A stretch of 64,000 nt of DNA from Desulfovibrio piger (GTDB taxonomy: Bacteria; Desulfobacterota; Desulfovibrionia; Desulfovibrionales; Desulfovibrionaceae), in NCBI RefSeq assembly GCF_951793255.1, contig NZ_OX636706.1, positions 1,525,001 to 1,589,000 on the forward strand, written 5' to 3'. A model generated the notes under the pieces. That model was given only the letters and a program-made list of their open reading frames with translations. It made no database searches and had not been told where the DNA came from. The position numbers were made by a program, and so were the translations under genes. Of the stretch, positions 25,435-34,800 are shown one piece after another (the stretch's first letter is position 1; each line of letters begins with the position of its first letter).

Positions 25435-25938
25435 TCAGCCCTGAAGGGCGTCGCCGGGGGCCTGAAGGGCCTTGTCCGGCAGTTCGGCCTCCTGCTTGAG
25501 CAGCTGCCAGACGCGCCGGTCCGTGATGCCGTACCGGCGGGCCAGAAAGCGCACCTCGGCATTGCTGGAGGTACCGGCGGCGGTATGGCGGCTGAAGGCG
25601 CCGAGCAGCTCCCGCTGGCGCACCTGACGGGCGAGACGGGCGCAGCGGGGGATATACAGACAGGTGCCGCCGTAAGCCCCCAGCAGGCGGCGCAAGACGG
25701 GCTCGGGCAGCAGGGCGCGCAGCAGGTGCCCTTCCGACGGAAAGCGGCGGGGGATGCGCAGGGTCAGGCCGCCGCAGTGTTCCAGAAGCCTGTGCAGGGC
25801 GGCATCATCTTCCAGAACCTGGCGCAGCAGGCGTACGCTTTCGGGCAAAAGGGGCAGCAGGCTGTCCCAGTCCACGGGGGCGGCGGATCCGGCCGTGTGC
25901 CGGGGAAGCGTGGCAGGACTTCCGCTACTGGACCACAT
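25435..25938 (-). CDS. Mor-family transcription activator
   Basis: This 167-residue protein has the C-terminal layout of the Mor/C activators of phage Mu: LLGAYGGTCLYIPR (about 83-96), then a helix-turn-helix with AEVRFLARRYGITDRRVWQLLKQE (about 126-149). A GGLTLRIPRR stretch near residue 53 looks like a second copy of the GGxxLYIP strand. Mor-type dimers activate late promoters. The start at 25938 follows GGAGG; longer in-frame starts would run through the preceding gene. It overlaps that gene by 14 bases and is cut off from the late operon by a terminator, fitting a trans-acting late switch. Confidence 0.82.
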   Translation of the reverse strand: MWSSSGSPATLPRHTAGSAAPVDWDSLLPLLPESVRLLRQVLEDDAALHRLLEHCGGLTLRIPRRFPSEGHLLRALLPEPVLRRLLGAYGGTCLYIPRCARLARQVRQRELLGAFSRHTAAGTSSNAEVRFLARRYGITDRRVWQLLKQEAELPDKALQAPGDALQG

Positions 25939-26233
25939 GGCGGGCCTCCGGGGCCAGGGGACTGCGGGGGCGCTGGAGATGTGCCTCCAACGGTTGTTCC
26001 GTGTCGTCCGCCCCTTGCCCGGCCATGAAGGTCCCGGCAGCAGGGATGGCTTCCGGGGCAGGCGGCATGGCATCGCCGGACTGGCGGGGAGCGGCCTGCA
26101 TGTCTTCCAGCATGCGGGCGATGCGGCGCAATTGCGCTGCCGCCCAGAGCAGGGAACCCTCGGCGGGTTCCTCTTCACTGTCGGCGGACTGCGTCAGGAG
26201 ACGCTGGAACTGTTCCAGGGATCGTGTGTTCAT
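25925..26233 (-). CDS. Small protein upstream of the Mor-family activator
   Basis: This 102-residue protein is not recognised. It starts after AGGGAG at 26233 and is the first gene of the unit opposite the repressor. The first half has an amphipathic helix region (SLLWAAAQLRRIARMLEDMQ, about 27-46); the second is Pro/Ala-rich. Its place, between operator region and activator and overlapping the activator start, suggests a regulatory accessory such as an antirepressor, but nothing in the sequence proves this. Confidence 0.6.
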   Translation of the reverse strand: MNTRSLEQFQRLLTQSADSEEEPAEGSLLWAAAQLRRIARMLEDMQAAPRQSGDAMPPAPEAIPAAGTFMAGQGADDTEQPLEAHLQRPRSPLAPEARHVVQ

Positions 26234-26282
26234 GTCGGCTACTCCCTTTCTGATAATGGCACGGTGTCCCGCAGCGGATCTC

Positions 26283-26328
26283 TGCGGAAAAGTTATGTTG
26301 CGGAAAAAGTTTTCTTTTGCCCGCAAAA
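26283..26328. promoter_or_regulatory. Candidate operators between repressor and activator genes
   Basis: Two direct repeats, tgcggaaaagtt (26283-26294) and tgcggaaaaagtt (26299-26311), are spaced by 16 bases, and the palindrome TTTTGC-CC-GCAAAA follows at 26315-26328. They lie upstream of the minus-strand activator unit and about 180 bases before the repressor start, where a CI-type repressor would bind. Assignment is by position and symmetry only. Confidence 0.45.
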
Positions 26329-26504
26329 GCGGGCCCGGGCTGCTGTATCCATTGCCATTAGCTACAGGTTGTTCTATGTTTGACAGCAGTCATAGCCGTA
26401 CTTTTTACATGTTTTCTTTTTTCAATCAAAGGAAAAATTTTTAACTTTTCTTTTAAAAAGATTTAATAGCCTGTTTTTAATGAATAAAAAAATTTGGAGC
26501 GCGC

Positions 26505-27185
26505 ATGGAAGATAAAAATAGGTTTTCCTTTATCTCTACACAGGGCTTTGCCGAGCGCCTGCGCCGCCGTCGCCTTGGCCTTGGCCTGCGCAAGCAGGAT
26601 CTTGCCGCACAGGTGGGGGTCAGCCTGACCACTATCCAGCAGTACGAGAACGGCCAGTTGCCCAAGGGGGAGTTTGCCGTCCGGCTGGGGGCGGCCCTGC
26701 GCTGTTCGCTGGACTGGCTGCTGGCCGGGCAGGGGAATGTGGAAGGGGCCCTGCAGGACCAGTGGGCCGGGCTGGTCATGGTGCCCATGGTGGAGGCGCG
26801 TCTTTCCGCCGGTACGGGGAGCTTCGAGACCAGCGGCGATGTGGTGCGGCACTATGCCTTCCGCGAGGATTTTTTGCGGCGCAAGGGCAGCCCGTCGCAC
26901 ATGGCTTTGCTGCGGGTCTCCGGCGACAGCATGGAGCCCCGCATCTGCCACAATGACGTGGTCCTTGTGGACCAGAGCCAGAAAGACCCGGTGCCCGGCC
27001 GCATCTATGCCGTGAGCGTGGAGGATCTGGTCTACCTCAAGGTGGTCAACGCCATGCCGGGGCGCCTGATCCTCAGCAGCTACAATCCTGCCTATCCGCC
27101 CATCGAGGCCTGCACCACCGACCAGCTGGCCGACCTGGTGCGCATCGTGGGGCGGGCGGTCTGGGTGGGGCGTGAGCTTGATTGA
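26505..27185 (+). CDS. CI/LexA-like S24 repressor
   Basis: This 226-residue protein has an N-terminal helix-turn-helix (about residues 22-70, LRKQDLAAQVGVSLTTIQQYENG) and a C-terminal S24 autoprotease domain. S142 in SGDSMEP and K179 in VYLKVV have the 37-residue spacing of the LexA Ser/Lys dyad, and A102-G103 in LSAGTG is a suitable cleavage bond. So RecA-stimulated self-cleavage after DNA damage is expected. It is read divergently from the activator unit, with AT-rich DNA and repeated motifs between. This is the arrangement of PrtR/PrtN in pyocins and CI/late activator switches in phages. Confidence 0.9.
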   Translation: MEDKNRFSFISTQGFAERLRRRRLGLGLRKQDLAAQVGVSLTTIQQYENGQLPKGEFAVRLGAALRCSLDWLLAGQGNVEGALQDQWAGLVMVPMVEARLSAGTGSFETSGDVVRHYAFREDFLRRKGSPSHMALLRVSGDSMEPRICHNDVVLVDQSQKDPVPGRIYAVSVEDLVYLKVVNAMPGRLILSSYNPAYPPIEACTTDQLADLVRIVGRAVWVGRELD

Positions 27186-27440
27186 CGGCACGTCCCGCGT
27201 ACCTTGTTCGATTTGTTAAACATAGTAAAAGACTTTATTTTATTATCCTTTAAAATCAATATAATAACAAAAAATATGCATGGCGCAGGCGTTTTCTTGG
27301 CCTGCGCTGACACTTTGCTGACAGCCGCAGGCGCAGTGTGGAGATGCGGACAGGGCCCAGTCCGCAGGGGCCGGGACGTAGCCGTGCCCCCACCCGCAAC
27401 TGTTACGGATGGCGGTCATGCCGCCAGAAGGAGATATCCC
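27186..27440 (+). other. AT-rich leader before the YgiW-like genes; right junction of the virus-derived locus
   Basis: After the repressor stop there is an AT-rich stretch (27215-27280) in otherwise GC-rich DNA, probably carrying a promoter, then a GC-rich leader. No tRNA, integrase or attachment repeat was recognised at this junction. Confidence 0.4.
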
Positions 27441-27830
27441 ATGCGTCTGCTGCTTTCTTGTGTGATGGTTCTGGCTCTTGCTTTCCCCGCCATGGCTGCC
27501 CAGGGCGGCTTCCAAGGCCCGGGACAGGCTCCCGGCGGTTTCCAGGGGCCCACGTCCGGCGTCCAGGCCGATACCGTGGCCAAGGCCCTCAAAGCCTGGG
27601 ACGACGCGCCGGTGATGCTGACGGGCCATATCGTGGAGCGTGTGGCCGGCAGCGATGACAAGTACAATTTCCGTGACGCCACGGGCACCATCGTGGTAGA
27701 GATCGACCATGAAGTGTTCGCCGGCCGTACGGTGACGCCCGCCGACCGGGTGCGCCTTTCCGGCAAGCTGGACAAGGAGATGATGGATCCCACCAAGGTC
27801 GATGTGAAGGTCCTGGAAATCCTCAAGTAG
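27441..27830 (+). CDS. YgiW/YdeI-type periplasmic OB-fold protein, copy 1
   Basis: This 129-residue secreted protein begins with a clear signal peptide (MRLLLSCVMVLALAFPAMA, cut before AQ). The mature part has a Gly/Pro/Gln-rich start, then the BOF domain: ALKAWDDAPVMLTGHIVER, FRDATGTIVVEID and DRVRLSGKLDKE. This family (NirD/YgiW/YdeI) is linked to envelope stress tolerance, with no enzyme activity known. It starts after AGAAGGAG. A diverged second copy follows 52 bases downstream, then a QseBC-like pair. In E. coli, ygiW also adjoins qseBC. Confidence 0.88.
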   Translation: MRLLLSCVMVLALAFPAMAAQGGFQGPGQAPGGFQGPTSGVQADTVAKALKAWDDAPVMLTGHIVERVAGSDDKYNFRDATGTIVVEIDHEVFAGRTVTPADRVRLSGKLDKEMMDPTKVDVKVLEILK

Positions 27831-27882
27831 TCTGACAGGCGGGCCGTGCGCTACCGGCGGGCGGCCCGCCAGCGGAGTCGTG

Positions 27883-28245
27883 ATGCGAATTTTTTCTGTG
27901 CTGCTTCTGCTGGCCGCCGGCCTGTTTCTGCTCCCGCCGAGTACCGGTGCGGCGGGTTTCGTGGGCCCCGGTGTCTCGCCGACGCTGACCCGTGCGGCCG
28001 ACGTGCTCAATGCCTGGGATGATGCCCCCTGTGTTCTGGAAGGCCATATCCTGGAAAAGATCCCCCGCAAGGACCGTTACCTTTTTGAGGACGAGAGCGG
28101 CCGCGTGGTGGTGGAGATAGAGCACGAGACCTTCGGGCACCTGACGGTCACTCCGCAGGACAAAGTGCGCCTGGTGGGGCATGTGGACTGGAGCTCCAAG
28201 CACCCCAATGAGGTGGAGGTGGACGCTCTGGCCATCATCCAGTGA
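27883..28245 (+). CDS. YgiW/YdeI-type periplasmic OB-fold protein, copy 2
   Basis: This 120-residue protein is a paralogue of the gene before it, with the same core (LNAWDDAPCVLEGHILEK, FEDESGRVVVEIEHE, DKVRLVGHVDWSS) but a different signal peptide and no Gly/Gln-rich start. The ATG at 27883 is preferred to the GTG just before it by spacing from GGAG. Both copies and the downstream two-component genes run the same way, so a common envelope-stress unit is likely. The tandem copies share about half their core residues by eye, an old duplication. Confidence 0.87.
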   Translation: MRIFSVLLLLAAGLFLLPPSTGAAGFVGPGVSPTLTRAADVLNAWDDAPCVLEGHILEKIPRKDRYLFEDESGRVVVEIEHETFGHLTVTPQDKVRLVGHVDWSSKHPNEVEVDALAIIQ

Positions 28246-28345
28246 TGTTCGGGCCCTGCGGGGCCTTTCGGACGGCGGGGCATCCGCCGGGTTTTCCATT
28301 CTTCAGGGGGCGCACGGCGCCCCGTCCTTTTTTGCGGAGGTGCGC

Positions 28346-29050
28346 ATGGTGCCTGTCTCTGTCCTGCTGGTGGAAGATAACGAGGACATCCTCGCCAACC
28401 TGTACGCCTATCTTGAGCCTTTGGGCTATGAACTGGATTGCGCCCGCAACGGCCGTACGGGCCTCGAGATGGCCGCGTCCGGCCAGTTCGATCTGGTGGT
28501 GCTGGACATCATGCTCCCCGGGCTGGACGGCATCAGCCTGTGCCGTGCCCTGCGCGAGGAACACGGCGTGCAGGTGCCGGTCATCATGCTGACGGCCCGT
28601 GATACCGTGGCCGACCGTGTGCTGGGCCTGGACGCCGGGGCCGACGACTATCTTGTCAAACCCTTTGCCCTGCGCGAGCTGGAGGCCCGCATCCGGGCCC
28701 TGTTGCGTCGGGGCCGGACGCAGGAGAGCGCCCAGGGCGGCGAGCTGCGTGTGGACGATGTCTGTATCGACGTGGCCGGGCACCGGGTCACGCGGCAGGG
28801 CCGCGAGGTCAAGGTGAGCCCCACGGGCTTCCGCATCCTGTGCGAGCTGGCGCGCCGTGCGCCCGCCCTGGTCCGTCGCGAGGAACTGGAGCGCCGCCTC
28901 TGGGGCGACGATCTGCCCGGCGGCAGCGCCCTGCGGACGCATATCCACGAACTGCGCCAGCATCTGGACAAGCCTTTCGGCAGCCCCGTGCTGCACACCA
29001 TCTCCCATGTGGGCTACCGTCTCGGCCGTGAAGAGGAGCCCGGGGCGTGA
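28346..29050 (+). CDS. OmpR-family response regulator, QseB-like
   Basis: This 234-residue protein has a receiver domain (acidic pair EDNED near residue 10, phosphate acceptor D in VVLDIMLPG near residue 53, T in MLTARD and K in LVKPFA) and a C-terminal winged helix (about 130-228, with GGSALRTHIHELRQHLDKP). The start at 28346 follows GGAGG; the longer frame upstream overlaps the YgiW-like gene and is not used. The stop overlaps the start of the kinase gene (GTGA). It probably controls the flanking YgiW-like genes and the RND efflux genes; this is inference from order. Confidence 0.92.
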   Translation: MVPVSVLLVEDNEDILANLYAYLEPLGYELDCARNGRTGLEMAASGQFDLVVLDIMLPGLDGISLCRALREEHGVQVPVIMLTARDTVADRVLGLDAGADDYLVKPFALRELEARIRALLRRGRTQESAQGGELRVDDVCIDVAGHRVTRQGREVKVSPTGFRILCELARRAPALVRREELERRLWGDDLPGGSALRTHIHELRQHLDKPFGSPVLHTISHVGYRLGREEEPGA

Positions 29051-30354
29051 GCGGCGGTTCCCCCATCCGGCGGCGTCTGCTGGTCTCGTTCATGCTGCTG
29101 GCCGCCGGTCTCGGCCTGACCATGGGCATGGTGGGCCTGCTCTCCTATGACAGGCTGGGCGCCCATCTGGTGGACTGGTACGCACGTCCGGTCATGAATG
29201 CCCTCATCGAGGCCGAGGAACGCTCGCGCCGTGCCGAGGACCGGGGACGGCACAACAACCTGGTCTATGGGGCCGACCTGGCGAACCTTATGGATCTGCA
29301 ATTCCGGGTGGGCAAACAGATCCCCCGCGAATGGCATTCCCTGGAGCCCGGCCTGCACTTTTTCGACCGCATGGAGAATTTCGTCTTCCTCGAGGAGCAC
29401 AAGGGCGTGCGTTACGCCCTGAGCGGACACACGGGCCTGCTGGTGACCATCAAGGCCCAGCTGACCCGGGTCCTGGGCCTGTGCGCGGGCCTGGGCCTGG
29501 GCGTGGCGGCCCTGCTGGCCGTGCTGCTCAGCCGGCGGCTCACGGGCCAACTGACCGATCTGACCCGTACCGTGTCCCGCTGCCCCGTGCCCCGTGCCGG
29601 AGGGGATTATCCCGGCCTGCCGCCCTTGCCGCAGGTGGCCCTTGATGACGAGGTGGGCGTGCTGGCCCGGGCCATCGCCAGCCGCGAGGAGGCCCTGCGC
29701 CGTTTCGTGCAGCGCGAGAGCTTCTTCACCGGCGATGTGAGTCACGAGCTGCGCACGCCCCTGACCGTCATGCAGGGCGGCCTGGAAGTGCTGGAGCTGC
29801 AGTTGGAGCGCCTGCCCGGTTCCGAGCGCTGTGCACCCACGGTGGAGCGCCTGCAGCGCACGGTGCGCGACATGTCCGCCACGGTGGGCATCCTTCTGCT
29901 GCTGGCCCGCCGTCCCGAAAATATCGAACTCGAACCCGTGGATCTGGCCCTGCTGGTGCGGGACACGGCCCAGGGGCAGGACTGCTTTTCGCTGGAGCTC
30001 CCCGAGAGCCGGGAAGTGCAGGCGCAGCCTGCCCTGGCGGGGATCGTCGTCAAGAATCTGCTGGACAATGCCCGGCTTTACTCGGAAAATGGCCGTGTTG
30101 CCGTGCGCCTGGACGAGCATGTGCTCCAGGTGCGCAACGCGGGGCGCATCCCTGAGGATCTGGACATCTTTGCCCGCGGGGTGCGTGCCCGTGCCCGGGG
30201 CGATGCCACGCCGGGCGGCAGCGGTCTGGGGCTGTCGCTGGTGCGCCGCGCCTGCGAGCAGCTGGGCTGGTCGGTGAGTTACCGGCACAGCGGAGAAAAT
30301 GAGACACTGTTCGAAGTGTGCTTTGCTCCGGACAGTGATGGAGAACGTGTGTGA
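29047..30354 (+). CDS. Sensor histidine kinase, QseC-like
   Basis: This 435-residue membrane protein starts with GTG overlapping the regulator stop. One TM segment at about 10-33 and another at about 140-160 enclose a short periplasmic sensor of roughly 105 residues. A HAMP-like linker follows. The H-box is DVSHELRTPLTVM (near residue 235), the N-box NLLDNARLYSENG and the G-box GGSGLGLSLV. All catalytic motifs are intact, but the ATP domain is short, with little between N- and G-boxes. The signal is unknown. It overlaps the downstream adaptor gene start, so sensing and efflux genes form one unit. Confidence 0.92.
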   Translation: MSGGSPIRRRLLVSFMLLAAGLGLTMGMVGLLSYDRLGAHLVDWYARPVMNALIEAEERSRRAEDRGRHNNLVYGADLANLMDLQFRVGKQIPREWHSLEPGLHFFDRMENFVFLEEHKGVRYALSGHTGLLVTIKAQLTRVLGLCAGLGLGVAALLAVLLSRRLTGQLTDLTRTVSRCPVPRAGGDYPGLPPLPQVALDDEVGVLARAIASREEALRRFVQRESFFTGDVSHELRTPLTVMQGGLEVLELQLERLPGSERCAPTVERLQRTVRDMSATVGILLLLARRPENIELEPVDLALLVRDTAQGQDCFSLELPESREVQAQPALAGIVVKNLLDNARLYSENGRVAVRLDEHVLQVRNAGRIPEDLDIFARGVRARARGDATPGGSGLGLSLVRRACEQLGWSVSYRHSGENETLFEVCFAPDSDGERV

Positions 30355-31529
30355 AGATCAGCATGAGCAAGGGCCGCCTGCTGGCCGTACTGGCCCTGCT
30401 GCTGGGCTGTGCGCTGCTCTGGCGGGGCTTTTTCGAGCCCGGCAGGCAGCGCGGCATGCCGCAGGATACGCCGCCGGTGCGTGTGGCCACGGCCCTGGCG
30501 CAGGATATGCCCCATTTCCTCAACGGTCTGGGCACGGTGGAGCCGTCCAGTGACGTGCTGGTGACCAGCCGGGTGGACGGGCATCTGCAGCGCCTGCATT
30601 TTACGGAAGGTCAGTTCGTCCATAAGGGCGACCTGCTGGCCGAGATCGACCCCCGGCCGTTCGAGGCCGCTTTGGGCGAGGCCCGGGGCGCCCTGGCCCG
30701 CGATACGGCCCAGCTGGAGAACGCTCGCCGCGACCTGAGTCGGTATGAAAAGCTGGTGAGCGGCGGCCATATCGCCCGGCAACAGTACGACAACCAGCGC
30801 GCCCTGGTGCGCCAGTATGAAGGCACGGTACAGTCCGACAAGGCTGCCGTGGATTCGGCGGCCCTGCAACTGCAGTACAGCCGCATCACCGCTCCGGCCG
30901 ACGGCGTGCTGGGCCTGCGAAAAGTGGACGAGGGCAACATGGTGCATGCCTCCGATACCGAAGGTCTGGTGCGCATCACCCTGCTGACGCCTTCCTATGT
31001 GCTCTTCACCCTGCCGGAAAGCCGGGTGCCCCTGGTGGCGCAGCACTGGCGCGAGGCCCGCAAGAGCGGTGGTCGTCTGCTGGTCCAGGCCTGGGACCGC
31101 GAGCAGCAGGCCCTGCTGGCCCAGGGCTTTCTGCTGAGCATGGACAACCAGATCGATACCGCCACGGGTACGGTGAAGCTCAAGGCGGAATTCGCCAACG
31201 AGGACCACACCCTTTTCCCCAACCAGTTCGTCAATGCCCGTTTGCTGGTCACGGTCCTGCCCCGGGCCGTCACGGTGCCCACCGCCGCCGTGCAGCTGGG
31301 CAGCCGCGGCTCCTACGTCTATGTGGTGGACAAGGATACCGTCCGCCTGCGCGAAGTGACGCCCGGCGTGCGTACCGACAGCCTGACCGTCATCGACAAG
31401 GGCCTTGCCGCGGGCGAGGTCGTGGTGGTGGACGGTGTGGACCGCCTGCGTGACGGCCTGCGCGTGCGCGTGACGGCCAGCATGGAGACCCCGCGCGTGA
31501 CCGTGCCTGCCACCGGGAGCGGGGAGTAG
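30351..31529 (+). CDS. RND efflux periplasmic adaptor, MdtA-like
   Basis: This 392-residue protein has an N-terminal membrane anchor (residues 8-25), then the lipoyl/hairpin/beta-barrel order of membrane fusion proteins: VTSRVDGHLQRLHFTEGQFVHKGDLLAEID across about 70-99, a coiled coil (about 105-165) and ITAPADGVLGLRKVDEGNMV (about 182-201). The MdtA-type order next to two transporter genes is characteristic. It starts with a GTG that overlaps the kinase stop; an ATG four codons later is possible. It links the inner-membrane pump to an outer membrane channel that is not encoded nearby. Confidence 0.9.
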   Translation: MKISMSKGRLLAVLALLLGCALLWRGFFEPGRQRGMPQDTPPVRVATALAQDMPHFLNGLGTVEPSSDVLVTSRVDGHLQRLHFTEGQFVHKGDLLAEIDPRPFEAALGEARGALARDTAQLENARRDLSRYEKLVSGGHIARQQYDNQRALVRQYEGTVQSDKAAVDSAALQLQYSRITAPADGVLGLRKVDEGNMVHASDTEGLVRITLLTPSYVLFTLPESRVPLVAQHWREARKSGGRLLVQAWDREQQALLAQGFLLSMDNQIDTATGTVKLKAEFANEDHTLFPNQFVNARLLVTVLPRAVTVPTAAVQLGSRGSYVYVVDKDTVRLREVTPGVRTDSLTVIDKGLAAGEVVVVDGVDRLRDGLRVRVTASMETPRVTVPATGSGE

Positions 31530-31896
31530 CTTCAGGGAGGGAAGAGGGATCCCGACACGGCTGCCGATGCCGTGACGCTGCGCCTTGCAGCCGTCATCCG
31601 GTGATGCGGGCGTGCGGCATGGTTCCTTCCCTCCGGTTCGATCCCTTTTCCGGCCGCCCGCCCCTTGGCAAAAAGGTCATGTGGTGAAAGCGCGGTGCAG
31701 GGGCCGCCGGGCATCCCTTCCCTTGCAGCGCTCCTGCCGGGGGGCGGTGTTGGCGCCGCCGTGCTCCTGCCCTCTGGGGCAGCGGCAGGCCCTTTCCCCC
31801 TTCCTTTCCCGGCCTCCCGTCCTTTCGCAGGGCAGGGGACCGCCGTTTCCCGCTGGCGGTCCCGTCGCCGTTTCCAGAAGACAGACGAGCAGCTCC
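31530..31896 (+). other. Spacer between adaptor and first RND pump gene
   Basis: About 365 bases with no convincing gene. The spacer is unusually long for mdtAB-type operons and could contain a second promoter, but no clear boxes or terminator were seen. Confidence 0.4.
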
Positions 31897-34800
31897 ATGA
31901 ACATTTCCCGCATCTTTATCCTCCGGCCCATCGCCACCTCGCTGCTGATGGTGGCCCTGCTCCTTTCCGGGCTGCTGGCCTATCATTATCTGCCCATGGC
32001 GGCCCTGCCGCAGATCGACTACCCCACCATCCAGGTGCAGACCCTGTACCCCGGCGCGTCCTCCGAGGTCATGGCCGCGGTGGTCACCTCGCCGCTGGAA
32101 CGGCAACTGGGCACCATGTCGGGCCTTGTGCAGATGACCTCCCTGTCTTCGGCCGGGGCCTCGGTCATCACCTTGCAGTTCGACCTTTCCGTGCCGCTGG
32201 ACGTGGCCGAGCAGGAGGTGCAGGCCGCCATCAACGCGGCGGACAACCTGCTGCCATCCGACCTGCCCAACCCGCCGGTCTACAACAAGGTCAACCCGGC
32301 GGACCCGGCCATCATGACGCTGGCGGTCTACAGTGACGCCATGCCTCTGACCCGGCTGGAAGACCTGGTGGACACCCGTCTGGCGCAGAAGATTTCGCAG
32401 ATCACCGGCGTGGGCCTGGTGACCCTGTCGGGCGGGCAGCGGCCCGCGGTGCGGGTGCAGGTCAATCCCTCGGCCCTGGCCTCGGCCGGGCTGACCATGG
32501 CCGACGTGCGCTCGGCCATCGCCTCGGCCAACGTCAACGACGCCAAGGGCAGCTTTGACGGGCCCCAGCGCACCAGCACCATCGACGCCAACGACCAGCT
32601 GGCCTCGGCCGAGGAATACGCGCGGACCATCATCGGCTACAGCAACGGCGCGCCCCTGCGTCTGGAAGATGTGGCCACCGTGGAGGAGGGCGCGGAGAAC
32701 GCCCGTCTGGCCGCTTATGTGGCCGACGGGGAGCAGGGTTTCCGCCCGGCCATCGTCCTCTCCATCCAGCGCCAGCCCGGCGCCAACGTCATCACCGTGG
32801 CCGACAGCATCACCCGTTTGCTGCCGCAGCTGCAGCAGGCCCTGCCCGGGCATGTGCGGGTGCAGGTGGTGACGGACCGCACCACCACCATCCGGGCCAC
32901 GGTGCACGACGTACAGCTGGAGCTGGTGCTGGCCGTGGTCCTGGTCATCGCCGTCATCTGGATCTTCCTGCGCAACGTGCAGGCCACCATCATCCCGGCC
33001 CTGGCCGTGCCCCTGTCGCTGGTGGGCTCGCTGGGCGTCATGTATCTGGCGGGTTTCTCGCTCAACAACCTGACCCTCATGGCCCTGGTCATCGCCTCCG
33101 GTTTCGTGGTGGACGACGCCATCGTGGTCATCGAGAACATCAGCCGCTATCTGGAAAACGGCTACAAGCCCCTCCAGGCCGCCCTCGTGGGGGCCGGGCA
33201 GATCGGTTTCACCATCATCTCCCTGACCCTGTCGCTGGTGGCCGTGCTCATCCCCCTGCTGTTCATGGGCGACGTGGCCGGGCGCCTGTTCCGCGAGTTC
33301 GCGGTCACGCTGGCGGTGACCATCCTCATCTCGGCCGTCATCTCCCTGTCCCTGACGCCCATGCTCTGCGCGGTCATGCTGCGGCCGGAGCGGCACAAGG
33401 AAGGGGAGGGCAATTTCTTCCCGGCCCTGCTGCGCTGGTATGAAGGCAAGCTGGACTGGGTGCTGGCCCACCAGCGCCTGACCCTGGCCGTGGCCGTGGG
33501 TACCCTGCTGCTGAGCGTGACCATGTACGCCCTGGTGCCCAAGGGCTTTTTCCCCACGCAGGACACGGGCGTCATCCAGGGCATCGCGGAATTCCCGCAG
33601 GATACCTCGTTTGAGGCCATGGCCCGGCGCCAGAAAGAACTTTCCGACGTGCTGCTGGCCGATCCGGCCGTGGCCCGGGTGGCGTTCTTCGTGGGCGTGG
33701 ACGGCATCAACCCCAGCCTGGCCACCTCGCGCCTGACCATCGACCTCAAGCCGCTGGAAGAGCGCGACCACCGCGCCCCGGTCATCGCCCGACGTCTCAT
33801 GGAGCGGGCGGACAGCCTGCCGGGCATGGATCTGTTCCTGCAGCCCGTGCAGGACCTGACCGTGGAGGACCGCGTCTCGCGCACCCAGTACCAGCTTTCG
33901 GTGGAGGCCCTCAGCGACGCCCAGCTGGAAGGGCGCATCCCGGACATCCTGGCGGCCTTGTGGGCGCGGCCGGAGCTGAGCCATGTGACCAGCGACCTGC
34001 TGGGCCGGGGCCGCATGCTCTGGCTGGATATCGACCGCGATGCGGCCAGCCGTCTGGGCGTGAGCATGGACGTCATCGACAATGCCCTTTATGACGCGCT
34101 GGGGCAGCGCCTGATCTCCACCATCTTCACCCAGACCAACCAGTACAAGGTGGTGCTGGAAAGCGCTCCGCAGTTCCGGCGCGGCCCGGACGACATCGAA
34201 AAGATCTACGTCAAGGGCAGCGAGGGCAAGCCCATCCCGCTCTCGGCCCTGGTGCGCATGGAAGAACGCTCCGCGCGCCCTGCCACCATGCGGCAGGGCC
34301 AGTTCCCGGTGGCCACCATCTCCTTCAACGTGGCCGAAGGCTCCTCCCTGGGGGCGGCCGTGAGTGCGGTGGAGGAGACCCTTGCTTCCCTGGAGCTGCC
34401 TTCGTCCCTGCGCTGCCAGTTCCAGGGGGCGGCCCATGCCTTTGCCTCGTCCACGGACAATCAGGTCTGGCTGCTGCTGGCCGCCGTGGTCACCATGTAC
34501 ATCGTGCTGGGCGTGCTCTACGAAAGCTACATCCATCCCGTGACCATCCTGTCCACCCTGCCGTCGGCGGGCATCGGCGCCACGCTGGCCCTCATGCTCT
34601 GCGGCATGGAACTGGGCGTGGTGGGCATCATCGGCATCATCCTGCTCATCGGCATCGTCAAAAAGAACGCCATCATGATGATCGACTTTGCCCTGGAGGC
34701 CGAGCGGCAGGAAGGCAAGGATCCGCAGGCCGCCATCCGGCAGGCCTGTCTGCTGCGTCTGCGGCCCATCCTCATGACCACCATGGCGGCCCTGCTGGGG

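Larger units (their letters stand above)
10261..27185. mobile_element. Podovirus-derived particle locus (defective prophage or GTA-like)
   Basis: About 17 kb encode a repressor (plus strand) and, on the minus strand, a two-gene activator unit and a late operon with endolysin, holin, large terminase, portal, scaffold, capsid, cement, T7-like tail tube proteins, fibre and gp14-like protein. Many neighbours overlap by one to four bases (TGATG, ATGA), and no frame is broken. Missing are integrase or transposase, replication genes, a separate small terminase, and gp15/gp16-like ejection proteins. Both sides border ordinary genes. Base composition resembles the host. The call 'defective prophage' and the call 'domesticated gene transfer agent' both fit. 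Confidence 0.8.

Noticed and set aside
10261-27185. Contractile tailocin or Mu-like myophage
   Set aside because: No sheath, baseplate or tape-measure genes; gp11/gp12-like tail tube proteins, podoviral portal and terminase show a short-tailed, DNA-packaging particle. Only the activator is Mu-like.
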